This document shows positions 18,382 through 26,116 of a stretch of DNA of 64,000 nt, in pieces. The stretch is from Petrocella atlantisensis. Lineage in GTDB: Bacteria; Bacillota; Clostridia; Lachnospirales; Vallitaleaceae. Position 1 is the stretch's first letter, and every line of letters starts with the position of its first letter. Position numbers and translations under genes: made by a program. The DNA is taken from NCBI RefSeq assembly GCF_900538275.1, contig NZ_LR130778.1, positions 2,662,001 to 2,726,000 of the forward strand. Reading direction: 5' to 3'. Below the pieces are notes generated by a model. That model searched no databases and was not told the DNA's origin. It was given only the letters and a program-made list of their open reading frames with translations.

Positions 18382-19416
18382 ATGATCAAAATCATGGCGG
18401 TGATCATGGGCATACTCTATTATTCCACCCAACTCTATAGTGGAATCCAATATGAGGTTATACAGCGTTTATATCCACTGAAGCCGGAAGTGATTCGTGT
18501 CCTGGATATTGATATGAATAATCAGCAGATTCGAGTGGAGAATGGCTTATCTTTTGGTGTATTATATGGTTTTGAAACCACTTCAGCCATGGTCGAGGAT
18601 AATCAAGCCACCATAGGCGTCAACGGTATGTTCTACAATGATTTAGGTTTACCCTACGGTCTGATGGTTCATGAGGGCAAACCCATACGCGCACAGTATA
18701 TAGGAACCCCAACGGTGCTGATAGATACTAACAACCAAGTATCCATTGCAGACGTGCGGTTGAAGGCATTTGTTACCTTGCATAATCAGGATATTGAGCT
18801 GTATGGATTTAATGGATTGGTTCCCGATGGGAAATGGGTTCTATTTGATGAAGTTTATGGTAAAACAACACGTGTCAGACGACCAAGTACCAACTACATG
18901 ATTCGTGATAATCTGGTAGTGGATATCATTATAACAGATCAACCGGTGGCACTTAAGGGTTGGGATCATGTTTTAACTTTTGTAGGTGAAAACAAGACCA
19001 TTAAAATTGGAGATACATTTAAATTAGAACTAAATTATGGGTTGGGCGATGTTAATGTAAAAGAAGCATTTGGAACTGGCGCCTGGTTGGTCAAAAACGG
19101 AGAGAATGTAGCCAAGGAATATGAAGCATTTATGGGTTATACGACAGCCTACCAACCTCGAACATTAGTAGGTGTAACAGGGGACAACCATTTGGTTTTA
19201 GCTGTTGTGGATGGACGTCTTGAGGGTGAAAGCCTTGGCATGACAGGACAGGAGTCTGCGAAGTTGATGTTGGAGCTGGGCTGCATTCAAGCAGCTTATT
19301 TAGACGGCGGATCTTCATCGACACTGGTCATAAACAACAAGGTCATCAACGAACCGTCCGGTGGAGAAGAAAGAGCAATAGCCCACAGTATTCTGATTTT
19401 TCATCAAAAGAAATAG
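18382..19416 (+). CDS. Phosphodiester glycosidase family protein (NAGPA domain)
   Basis: A 344-residue protein with an N-terminal hydrophobic helix (about 3-20), so it is probably membrane-anchored or secreted. The C-terminal half matches the NAGPA domain (related to the mammalian uncovering enzyme): YQPRTLVGVTGDNHLVLAVV, then DGRLEGESLGMT and AAYLDGGSSSTLV. The upstream motif ATIGVNGMFYND is also typical. Such proteins cleave sugar phosphodiester bonds, in bacteria probably on cell-surface glycopolymers. The preceding terminator makes it an independent gene. The substrate is unknown. Confidence 0.85.
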   Translation: MIKIMAVIMGILYYSTQLYSGIQYEVIQRLYPLKPEVIRVLDIDMNNQQIRVENGLSFGVLYGFETTSAMVEDNQATIGVNGMFYNDLGLPYGLMVHEGKPIRAQYIGTPTVLIDTNNQVSIADVRLKAFVTLHNQDIELYGFNGLVPDGKWVLFDEVYGKTTRVRRPSTNYMIRDNLVVDIIITDQPVALKGWDHVLTFVGENKTIKIGDTFKLELNYGLGDVNVKEAFGTGAWLVKNGENVAKEYEAFMGYTTAYQPRTLVGVTGDNHLVLAVVDGRLEGESLGMTGQESAKLMLELGCIQAAYLDGGSSSTLVINNKVINEPSGGEERAIAHSILIFHQKK

Positions 19417-19425
19417 GTTAAAGTG

Positions 19426-19455
19426 TTAGTAATAACATAAAAAATATGTTATAAT
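19426..19455 (+). promoter_or_regulatory. Sigma-A promoter for the small membrane protein gene
   Basis: TTAGTA (19426-19431), 18 bp, TATAAT (19450-19455). The -10 box is perfect and the -35 box is partial. Confidence 0.5.
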
Positions 19456-19538
19456 CGAGCCTGATTATTTTCCTAAATCAGAAAATAAATCCGACGATAT
19501 ATAAAAATCAAAATGATAAGCACGATTGAGAGGTCTAT

Positions 19539-20003
19539 ATGACAACAGAATTATTATGGATTATGGTACTATCGGCTGTACCTGTACTTGAACAAAAAGC
19601 AGCCATTCCCTTAGGGTTATCTTTAGGTTATTCAGATGTTCTGGTATACATTGTTACTTTAGTTGGTGCAATAATACCAGCGCCATTTATCATGTTGTTT
19701 ATACCAAAGTTGTTTGAATTTCTAAAGCGATTTGATAAATTAGGACGTTTGGTGCATTGGTATGAGAAAAGTGCCATGAAGCGGGGAAAAAATATTGTAA
19801 AATATGAATTGTTGGGACTCCTTATGTTTGTAGCGTTTCCGTTACCTCTTACAGGCGTATGGACAGGATCAGCGGTTGCGGCCATGTTGAAGCTGGATTT
19901 TAAAAAAGCCTTTCCTACAGTTATAGTAGGTGCCATGATCTGTGGCCTTATACTTATGCTGGTTTTTAAAGGTGCTGTATCATTATTTTGGATACATGGT
20001 TAA
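19539..20003 (+). CDS. Small multidrug export-type membrane protein (Sm_multidrug_ex family)
   Basis: A 154-residue protein with about four membrane segments. The N-terminal LSAVPVLEQKAAIPLGLSLG and the central VAFPLPLTGVWTGSAVAAML are the hallmarks of Pfam Sm_multidrug_ex. Both are re-entrant-looking proline-rich loops. Despite the family name, the function is not established. The stop codon lies inside the outer stem of the structured RNA element at 19996-20118. Confidence 0.82.
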   Translation: MTTELLWIMVLSAVPVLEQKAAIPLGLSLGYSDVLVYIVTLVGAIIPAPFIMLFIPKLFEFLKRFDKLGRLVHWYEKSAMKRGKNIVKYELLGLLMFVAFPLPLTGVWTGSAVAAMLKLDFKKAFPTVIVGAMICGLILMLVFKGAVSLFWIHG

Positions 20004-20118
20004 TGTGTCAAAACTATATAGTTGAACTTTCACCTACCATATGTAGTTATGAATGTATCAACGTAATCTACATATGGTAGGTGAATTTAGTGAAACTTAG
20101 TTTTGACCCTTTAACCAT
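19996..20118 (+). ncRNA. Structured RNA element, copy 2 (unrecognised motif)
   Basis: The outer stem is ATGGTTAA plus GTCAAAACT (19996-20015) pairing with AGTTTTGAC plus TTAACCAT (20099-20118), with a 3 x 3 internal loop. Inside come ATAGTTGAACTT, a 15-bp stem (TTCACCTACCATATG with CATATGGTAGGTGAA), the apical hairpin TTATG/CGTAA with loop AATGTATCAA, and TTAGTGAAAC on the 3' side. The loops match copy 1 while the stems do not. It lies 70 bp upstream of metK but shows no SAM-riboswitch signature. Confidence 0.55.
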
Positions 20119-20187
20119 TCATGGTTAAGGTCAATACTTGGTTTGATAACCAATCATTAGAGCTAGAAAGAATTAGGAGGAAATACA

Positions 20188-21369
20188 ATGGCAAGAAGAT
20201 TATTTACATCTGAGTCGGTTACAGAAGGCCATCCGGACAAAGTCTGTGATCAAATATCTGACGCAGTACTGGATGCAATATTAGCACAAGACCCTAATGC
20301 CAGAGTGGCTTGCGAAACAGCAGTTACCACAGGTATGGTTTTAGTTATGGGAGAGATTACAACGGACTGTTACGTAGATATACCGAAGGTAGTACGTAAT
20401 AAAGTTCGAGAGATAGGGTATACAAGTGCCCATTATGGCTTTGATGCAGAAACTTGTGCAGTTTTGGTTAGTATAGATGAACAGTCATCCGATATTGCTA
20501 TGGGCGTTAATGAAGCGTTAGAAGTAAGATTAGGTGAGGAAGACGATGAAGGAACAGGTGCCGGTGATCAAGGTATGATGATCGGTTTTGCATGTGATGA
20601 GACAGAAGAACTGATGCCGTTACCGATATCCCTTGCACATAAATTAACAAAAAAACTGGCAGACGTTCGTAAATCAGGCCTTCTTAAATACCTAAGACCG
20701 GATGGTAAATCTCAGGTTACAGTAGAATATATTGATGATCAACCGGTTAGAGTAGACACAATCGTCATATCCACACAGCATGATGAGGAAGTGACACAAG
20801 CTCAGATCAAAGAGGATTTGATTCGAGAAGTGGTACATGCAGTTGTACCGGAAGCATTACTGGACGATAAGACCAAGTTCTTTATCAACCCTACCGGCCG
20901 CTTCGTTATTGGTGGTCCACAAGGGGATTCGGGATTAACAGGTCGTAAGATTATTGTAGACACTTATGGTGGTTATGCCAGCCATGGTGGCGGTGCTTTT
21001 TCTGGAAAAGATCCAACAAAAGTAGACCGATCAGCTGCTTATGCTGCCCGCTATGTAGCAAAAAATATTGTTGCAGCAGGTATCGCCAAAAAATGTGAGA
21101 TAGAATTGGCCTATGCTATTGGTGTAGCCCATCCTGTATCCATATATGTGAACACGCATGGCACCGGTGTCATCACCGATGAAGCCATCACTGCACTCAT
21201 TGAAGAACATTTTGATCTAAGACCGGCGGCAATTATTAAAAGCCTAGGACTTAGAAGACCGATATACGCTCAAACAGCTGCTTACGGACATTTTGGACGT
21301 ACAGATATTGATGTACCTTGGGAAAAGACAGACAAGGTGGCTATGCTTAAAGCTGCTATTAATAAATAA
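20188..21369 (+). CDS. metK: S-adenosylmethionine synthetase
   Basis: A 393-residue enzyme that makes S-adenosylmethionine from methionine and ATP in the cytoplasm. Family signatures are intact: [13 protein letters not shown] near the N-terminus, the hexapeptide GAGDQG at about residue 128, and [20 protein letters not shown]. Length is standard. A TTAGGAGG site precedes the ATG. No SAM-I box is visible upstream, although Firmicute metK genes often have one; a different structured element is there instead. Repeat copy B begins right after the stop codon. Confidence 0.98.
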   Translation: MARRLFTSESVTEGHPDKVCDQISDAVLDAILAQDPNARVACETAVTTGMVLVMGEITTDCYVDIPKVVRNKVREIGYTSAHYGFDAETCAVLVSIDEQSSDIAMGVNEALEVRLGEEDDEGTGAGDQGMMIGFACDETEELMPLPISLAHKLTKKLADVRKSGLLKYLRPDGKSQVTVEYIDDQPVRVDTIVISTQHDEEVTQAQIKEDLIREVVHAVVPEALLDDKTKFFINPTGRFVIGGPQGDSGLTGRKIIVDTYGGYASHGGGAFSGKDPTKVDRSAAYAARYVAKNIVAAGIAKKCEIELAYAIGVAHPVSIYVNTHGTGVITDEAITALIEEHFDLRPAAIIKSLGLRRPIYAQTAAYGHFGRTDIDVPWEKTDKVAMLKAAINK

Positions 21370-21372
21370 AAC

Positions 21373-21480
21373 AACATCGACTATGAAGTTCCTGGAAGCT
21401 GTCCGCCGACTTTTGGTGCAGGACGCACCAATCGGAGGCCATAGTCATACATACTGTGGAAGGGTTTTCATAGGACTCAC
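21373..21480 (+). repeat. GGA-rich structured repeat, copy B (candidate small RNA or metK 3' UTR element)
   Basis: Homologous to the reverse strand of 10803-10942 but shorter. The hairpin 21413-21431 has the stem TTGGTGC/GCACCAA and loop AGGAC; it is enclosed by GCC/GGC, and the ends pair as CTATGAA with TTCATAG. Five GGA triplets are present. It lies between the metK stop codon and the terminator at 21497-21527, so it would be transcribed with metK unless it has its own start. Confidence 0.75.
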
Positions 21481-21496
21481 TATAATCACTATAAAA

Positions 21497-21527
21497 GGCT
21501 GACTCATATCTGAGACAGTCTTTTTTT
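21497..21527 (+). terminator. Terminator after metK and repeat B
   Basis: GGCTGACTC (21497-21505) pairs with GAGACAGTC (21512-21520), with one mismatch and one G-U pair, then a run of T to 21527. Confidence 0.8.
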
Positions 21528-21609
21528 ATCCAAACGTTTTTATTCATAGACCTTCAAACCCAAAATATGATAAAATGAATGGATGTGAAAGTATTAAAGA
21601 GGTGGATGT

Positions 21610-23826
21610 ATGGAAAGAATTGAAGGCACAGTAGAAGATATCATATATCGCAATGAAGACAATGGTTACACTGTGCTTACAGTTGCAACCAAAGATGATG
21701 AGTTGACCGTTGTAGGACTTATGTATGGCATCACAGTCGGGGAACATATTATTGCTGAAGGCGAGTACGCCTCTCACAATATCTATGGCAAACAACTTCA
21801 GGTGACGCATATTGAGACGAATATGCCAAATGAAGCAGCAGCCATTGAGAGATATTTAGGATCTGGTGCAATTAAGGGTATTGGCCCATCTTTAGCAACT
21901 AAGATTGTCGATCGTTTCAAGGAAGATACATTTTTTACTATCGAAAGCGAACCCTTAAAGTTGGCTGAGATAAAAGGCATTAGTGAAAAAATGGCACAGA
22001 ACATCGCCACCATCTTCTATGAACAAAGAAGTATGCGACAGGTTGTTATATTTTTACAAGAATATGGCTTGTCCTTAACCTATGCACTAAAAATATATGG
22101 TGAATATAAAGAAAGAACCTATGATATTGTCAAAAAAAATCCATACGTATTAGCTGAAGACATACAAGGTATATCTTTTAGGATGGCTGACGACATTGCC
22201 GAGAAGATTGGCATAGAAAAAACTTCGGATTTTAGAATGATGGCGGCTATTAAGCATGTCTTGATGCGAAGTGCACTGGATGGTCATACCTATCTTGAGC
22301 GGGAAAGGCTTATTGAGCTGACGACGGAGCTATTGATTATCGAAGTACTCGATTTTGACCATGCCTTTATGAACTTACAACTGAATGGGCATATTATGAT
22401 TGAGGAAATTGAAGGAAAAGTATGCATTTTCTTAACCTCCTTCGACAATATGGAAAAGTATATTGCTGCGAAGTTGTTTGAGTTAACCCATGTCAGTCTG
22501 GAACAACATGATTATACGGACAAAGAGATAGAAAATATCGAAAAAGAGATGGGTATCTGCTTTGATGAAAACCAAAAAAATGCCATCACTCAAGCCTTAA
22601 CTTGCGGGACTCTAGTTATAACCGGCGGTCCGGGTACAGGAAAAACCACAACCCTAAACGCCATTATCAAACTTTTTGATGAAAGAAGACAAGAGGTACT
22701 TCTTGCAGCACCGACAGGAAGAGCTGCAAAACGTATGTCTGAAACAACAGGACAGACGGCAAAAACCATACATCGCCTATTGGAAATTAGTGGTGGTGCT
22801 GAAGGGCACCAGAGATTCGAACGTAATGAAGACTACCCTATAGAAGCGGATGTCATCATCATCGATGAAACCTCCATGATGGATACAGTACTGACTTATC
22901 ACCTTCTTAAGGCCATTGTACCGGGTACCAGAGTTATTTTTGTTGGTGATCAGGATCAACTGCCTTCTGTCGGTCCAGGAAATGTGTTGAAAGATATTAT
23001 TCACTCCGGTTACATACATACTGTCAAGCTTCAACAGATTTTTAGACAGGCGGGTGAAAGTCATATTGTCGTTAACGCTCACAAGATTAATTCGGGAGAA
23101 ATGATTGACTTAACCAATAATACCAAGGATTTCTTTTTTGTCAGACGACAGGATCCAAGACATGTGATTGGAGAGATTATTACCTTAATCAAGTCAAGGT
23201 TGCCCAAATTTGCAGGACTTGAGAGTTTTGAAGGTATTCAGATTCTTACACCCACACGTAAAGGGTTGCTAGGCGTGGACAACTTGAATCTAGAGCTTCA
23301 AAAAAATCTAAACCCACCTTCAAAAGATAAAACGGAGAAATTATATGGTACCCGTTTGTTTAGAGAAGGTGATAAGGTGATGCAGATTAAGAACAACTAC
23401 AACATCAGTTGGCGCATCATGAGCGACTATGGCTTTACAGTAGATGAAGGCTTAGGTGTCTTTAACGGTGACATGGGACAAATAGTTGAAATCAATCTTT
23501 ATACTGAAAAGATTAAAGTGTTATTTGATGATGACCGAATGGTTTACTATGAATTCAAAGGTCTGGATGAGTTAGATCTAGCTTATGCTGTTACGATTCA
23601 CAAGTCTCAAGGCAGTGAGTATCCTATTGTTATTATGCCGATGTTCAAAGGACCGGCGCTGTTGTTAAACCGGAATCTATTGTACACAGGTATAACAAGA
23701 GCCAAGCGATATGTGGTATTGGTAGGAGATGAACAGGTCATCATGCAGATGATTCACAATAAAAGGGAAATGCTTAGGAACTCGGCATTAAAACAACGTT
23801 TATTGGAGGTGTTTTCTGTCAAATGA
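21610..23826 (+). CDS. recD2: ATP-dependent DNA helicase RecD2
   Basis: A 738-residue SF1B helicase. The N-terminal OB-like segment and helix-hairpin-helix (IKGIGPSLATKIVDRF) mark the RecD2 class that works without RecBC. The helicase core shows Walker A TGGPGTGKTTTLNA, motif Ia APTGRAAKRM, motif II IIDETSMMD, motif III VGDQDQLPSVGPG and the C-terminal TIHKSQGSEYP plus YTGITRAKR. It unwinds DNA 5' to 3' in repair and replication-fork maintenance. The last four bases overlap the start of comF. Confidence 0.96.
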   Translation: MERIEGTVEDIIYRNEDNGYTVLTVATKDDELTVVGLMYGITVGEHIIAEGEYASHNIYGKQLQVTHIETNMPNEAAAIERYLGSGAIKGIGPSLATKIVDRFKEDTFFTIESEPLKLAEIKGISEKMAQNIATIFYEQRSMRQVVIFLQEYGLSLTYALKIYGEYKERTYDIVKKNPYVLAEDIQGISFRMADDIAEKIGIEKTSDFRMMAAIKHVLMRSALDGHTYLERERLIELTTELLIIEVLDFDHAFMNLQLNGHIMIEEIEGKVCIFLTSFDNMEKYIAAKLFELTHVSLEQHDYTDKEIENIEKEMGICFDENQKNAITQALTCGTLVITGGPGTGKTTTLNAIIKLFDERRQEVLLAAPTGRAAKRMSETTGQTAKTIHRLLEISGGAEGHQRFERNEDYPIEADVIIIDETSMMDTVLTYHLLKAIVPGTRVIFVGDQDQLPSVGPGNVLKDIIHSGYIHTVKLQQIFRQAGESHIVVNAHKINSGEMIDLTNNTKDFFFVRRQDPRHVIGEIITLIKSRLPKFAGLESFEGIQILTPTRKGLLGVDNLNLELQKNLNPPSKDKTEKLYGTRLFREGDKVMQIKNNYNISWRIMSDYGFTVDEGLGVFNGDMGQIVEINLYTEKIKVLFDDDRMVYYEFKGLDELDLAYAVTIHKSQGSEYPIVIMPMFKGPALLLNRNLLYTGITRAKRYVVLVGDEQVIMQMIHNKREMLRNSALKQRLLEVFSVK

Positions 23827-24554
23827 AGCATATCATAACGATACTATGGAAGCATCTGATGACTTTGTTGTATCCGAATTTTTGCTTATTATGTGAGGAA
23901 ACCTTAGATTATGGCAATGATAAAGCCTTATGTCCACAGTGTGAAAGTGTGCATCCTCATTTAAGAGAAGATATTTGTATTATTTGCGGAAAACCATTAG
24001 CCGATTCTTTTGACTTAATATGTTATGACTGTGGTAAAAGAGCACATTTTTTTGAAGAAGGTCGCAGTTTGTGGGTTTATGAAGGCTTGGTGAAGCAAAG
24101 TATTTATGATTACAAATACAAAAAGCGAAAAGAATATGGCTTATTATTTGCTAAAGAACTGATTAGGTATTATAATGATACTATTAGATGGGAACTGGAT
24201 ATGGTATTACCCGTACCTTTACATAAGCATCGGTTAAGGGAACGTGGCTTTAACCAGACCGAACTTATGGCAAAGTATTTTGCAAAAAGTTTTGATTTGC
24301 AGGTCGGAGGGCGAAAGGTCTTATGGCGTGCTAAACCAACAGAGCCTCAAAAAGCATTATCGGATAGGGGAAGATGGGACAACATGCAGGATGCTTTCTT
24401 TGCAAACAAAGTCCAAGTAGAAGGTAAAACCATCTTACTCATTGATGATATTTATACTACAGGCTCGACCATGGATGCGTGTGCCAAAGCGTTAAAGATT
24501 CAGGGTGCCAAAGCGGTCTACTGTTTATCCATAGCTATTGGGAGAGGGATGTAG
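23823..24554 (+). CDS. comF: ComF-family phosphoribosyltransferase-like protein
   Basis: A 243-residue protein with an N-terminal zinc-ribbon region (CLLCEE, CPQCE, CIICGKPL, CYDCG) and a C-terminal PRTase-like domain with VLPVPLHKHRLRERGFNQTE and the PRPP-binding loop LLIDDIYTTGSTMD. ComF is needed for DNA uptake during competence and supports single-stranded DNA handling in general. It overlaps recD2 by four bases (ATGA), suggesting translational coupling of two DNA-processing genes. Linkage to yvyF and flgM downstream is the same as in Bacillus. Confidence 0.93.
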   Translation: MKHIITILWKHLMTLLYPNFCLLCEETLDYGNDKALCPQCESVHPHLREDICIICGKPLADSFDLICYDCGKRAHFFEEGRSLWVYEGLVKQSIYDYKYKKRKEYGLLFAKELIRYYNDTIRWELDMVLPVPLHKHRLRERGFNQTELMAKYFAKSFDLQVGGRKVLWRAKPTEPQKALSDRGRWDNMQDAFFANKVQVEGKTILLIDDIYTTGSTMDACAKALKIQGAKAVYCLSIAIGRGM

Positions 24555-24603
24555 AATAGGCCTGATACACCTGAAATAATTCTAGAATCATGGAGGTGTT
24601 AGA

Positions 24604-25020
24604 ATGAATGTAAAAAACTGTGTTAAGTGTGGTAAGATTTTTAATTATATTGGAGGTAGACCGATTTGTCCTGCTTGTGTTAAGAATCTGGAAGAAGAGT
24701 TCAAAACAGTTAGAACCTATGTAAAACGGAATCCAAATGCATCTATTGCAGAAGTATCTGAAGTCAATGAAGTGGACATCAAGCAGATTAAACAGTGGAT
24801 CAGAGAAGAAAAACTGTCCTTTTCCAAAGACTCTGGTGTCGGTATTGACTGTGAAATTTGTGGTGTGACCATCAAGACCGGACGTTTTTGCGATACATGT
24901 AAAAAAACCGTAACCAATGAATTGAACAACGCATACGATCGACCTAAAAAGGTGGAGGAGAATCCCTTTGCCAATCAGAAAAAGGAAACGAAAATGCGCT
25001 TTATGAATAAAGACCGATAA
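24604..25020 (+). CDS. yvyF: YvyF-type flagellar operon protein (TIGR03826 family)
   Basis: A 138-residue protein with two zinc-binding CxxC pairs near the N-terminus (CVKCGK, CPAC), a central winged-helix-like segment (ASIAEVSEVNEVDIKQIKQW) and a second pair of CxxC motifs (CEIC, CDTC). It matches the family encoded between comF and flgM in Firmicutes. The Bacillus protein affects motility by an unclear route. A GGAGGTG site precedes the ATG. It ends ahead of a strong terminator, so it is separated from the sigma-28 transcript of flgM. Confidence 0.85.
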   Translation: MNVKNCVKCGKIFNYIGGRPICPACVKNLEEEFKTVRTYVKRNPNASIAEVSEVNEVDIKQIKQWIREEKLSFSKDSGVGIDCEICGVTIKTGRFCDTCKKTVTNELNNAYDRPKKVEENPFANQKKETKMRFMNKDR

Positions 25021-25026
25021 AAATAG

Positions 25027-25063
25027 AAGCAACCTCAGGTTTATATAGGAGGTTGCTTTTTTT
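25027..25063 (+). terminator. Terminator of the recD2-comF-yvyF operon
   Basis: AAGCAACCTC (25027-25036) pairs perfectly with GAGGTTGCTT (25049-25058), then T to 25063. Confidence 0.92.
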
Positions 25064-25094
25064 GCTATATTTGGTTTTTTATAGTAAAAAAACT

Positions 25095-25121
25095 TAATGA
25101 ACCGTGAAGAGATGCCGATAA
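25095..25121 (+). promoter_or_regulatory. Sigma-28 (FliA/SigD) promoter of the flgM operon
   Basis: TAAT (25095-25098), 15 bp, GCCGATAA (25114-25121). Seven of eight bases match the -10 consensus GCCGATAT and the spacing is exact. Anti-sigma factor genes are classically controlled by their own sigma factor. Confidence 0.85.
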
Positions 25122-25155
25122 ATAAGGTGAGATAAAAACAAAGGTGGTGAAGGAT

Positions 25156-25422
25156 ATGAGAATCAACGGTATACAAGGTGTGAATCAAGCGTACAAACCC
25201 AATAAGGCACAAAAAGCCTATGGTTCATCATCTGTTGCAGCAGGCAAAGATACTTTAGCTTTGTCGGATTTTGCAAAGGAATTATCCGTAGCAAAAGGGG
25301 CGGTTAGCAAGACGCCGGACATACGTCAAGCAAAAGTGAATGAGATTAAGCAACAAATGGAAGCAGGTACTTATAATATTACGGCATCTCAAGTTGCAGA
25401 TAAGATCATTGAGCAACTCTAA
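25156..25422 (+). CDS. flgM: Anti-sigma-28 factor FlgM
   Basis: An 88-residue protein. The N-terminal half is disordered-looking (Gly, Asn, Lys, Ala). The C-terminal half contains the sigma-binding helices with TLALSDFAKELSVAKGAV, then IRQAKVNEIKQQMEAGTYNI and ASQVADKIIEQL, the typical end of FlgM. It holds sigma-28 inactive until the hook is complete and is then exported. The ATG at 25156 is used because AAGGTGG lies 8 bp upstream; two earlier GTG codons (25144 and 25147) are less suitable. A sigma-28 promoter lies 35 bp upstream. Confidence 0.92.
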   Translation: MRINGIQGVNQAYKPNKAQKAYGSSSVAAGKDTLALSDFAKELSVAKGAVSKTPDIRQAKVNEIKQQMEAGTYNITASQVADKIIEQL

Positions 25423-25428
25423 TCCATA

Positions 25429-25496
25429 GTATTCGTAAGAAGATGACAGTCATACGAGTAAGTAAGGCGTATTTTTGATATCCAAATTACGAATAC
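25429..25496. other. Inverted repeat between flgM and flgN
   Basis: GTATTCGTAA (25429-25438) has its exact reverse complement TTACGAATAC at 25487-25496. An inner pair, ATACG and CGTAT, lies between them. There is no T tract. It could be an mRNA structure that separates flgM from flgN expression. Confidence 0.5.
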
Positions 25497-25564
25497 ATGG
25501 GTTAAACTTTTTACTACAGAAATAGGAAAGCCGTATACTCACACAGAAGGGATCTATCATTTAG

Positions 25565-26077
25565 ATGGCAAGTTTAATAGAAGATCTAATTGGAATACTA
25601 GAAGAAGAAACAGGATGTTATAGACTTCTACTCGAAGTGGCGAATAATAAAAAGGATGTTATTATTAATGGGGATTTGCCCGGCCTACAGGAACTGACGA
25701 AACAAGAGCAAGAACTGGCTGGGCTACTTTTGCGTCTTGAGAAGAAAAGAATAAGCATTATTGAAGATATATGTCTGGTTACCAACAAGGCGCCAGGCGA
25801 AATGACCATAGCAAGACTCATTGAGTTACTGGAAGGTCAAAAAGAAGAACAAGGCAAATTAATATCAGTCACGCAACATTTGACACAAGTGCTTGAACCA
25901 CTTAGAGAGATGAACAAGATTAACGAGCAACTTATTGGACAATCTCTTGAATTTGTTGAATTCACTATGAACGCCATACAAAGTAGCAAAGAGCCCATTA
26001 CCAGTGCAAGTTATAAACCAAAAGGCAAAGGCTACCAGCAAGCCAACAACACCAACTTTTTTGATGCTAAACAATAA
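25565..26077 (+). CDS. flgN: Flagellar export chaperone FlgN
   Basis: A 170-residue, mostly helical protein with heptad-like leucines across residues 1-140, as in FlgN, which escorts FlgK and FlgL to the export gate. Placement directly before flgK and flgL is the family's standard position. The C-terminus is a flexible tail that ends in NTNFFDAKQ; a very similar ending (HFFDSKK) occurs on the chaperone-like protein at 48942-49427. The ribosome binding site (GAAGGGA) is rather far from the ATG, so the start is somewhat uncertain. Confidence 0.88.
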   Translation: MASLIEDLIGILEEETGCYRLLLEVANNKKDVIINGDLPGLQELTKQEQELAGLLLRLEKKRISIIEDICLVTNKAPGEMTIARLIELLEGQKEEQGKLISVTQHLTQVLEPLREMNKINEQLIGQSLEFVEFTMNAIQSSKEPITSASYKPKGKGYQQANNTNFFDAKQ

Positions 26078-26116
26078 AACTAAAGAATAAAACAAGAAAT
26101 TAAGGAGGTGACGCGC

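Noticed and set aside
16066-20118. The two structured elements as copies of a MITE
   Set aside because: Terminal stems differ completely in sequence between copies, which is unlike shared transposon ends; no target duplication was seen.
20004-20187. SAM riboswitch upstream of metK
   Set aside because: The conserved S-box blocks and the expected kink-turn and terminator layout are absent; the spacer holds the unrelated two-copy element instead.
24535-25212. Long antisense open frame opposite yvyF and flgM
   Set aside because: It crosses two real genes, a terminator and a promoter on the other strand, and its hydrophobic, Phe/Cys-rich translation looks like a reversed frame.
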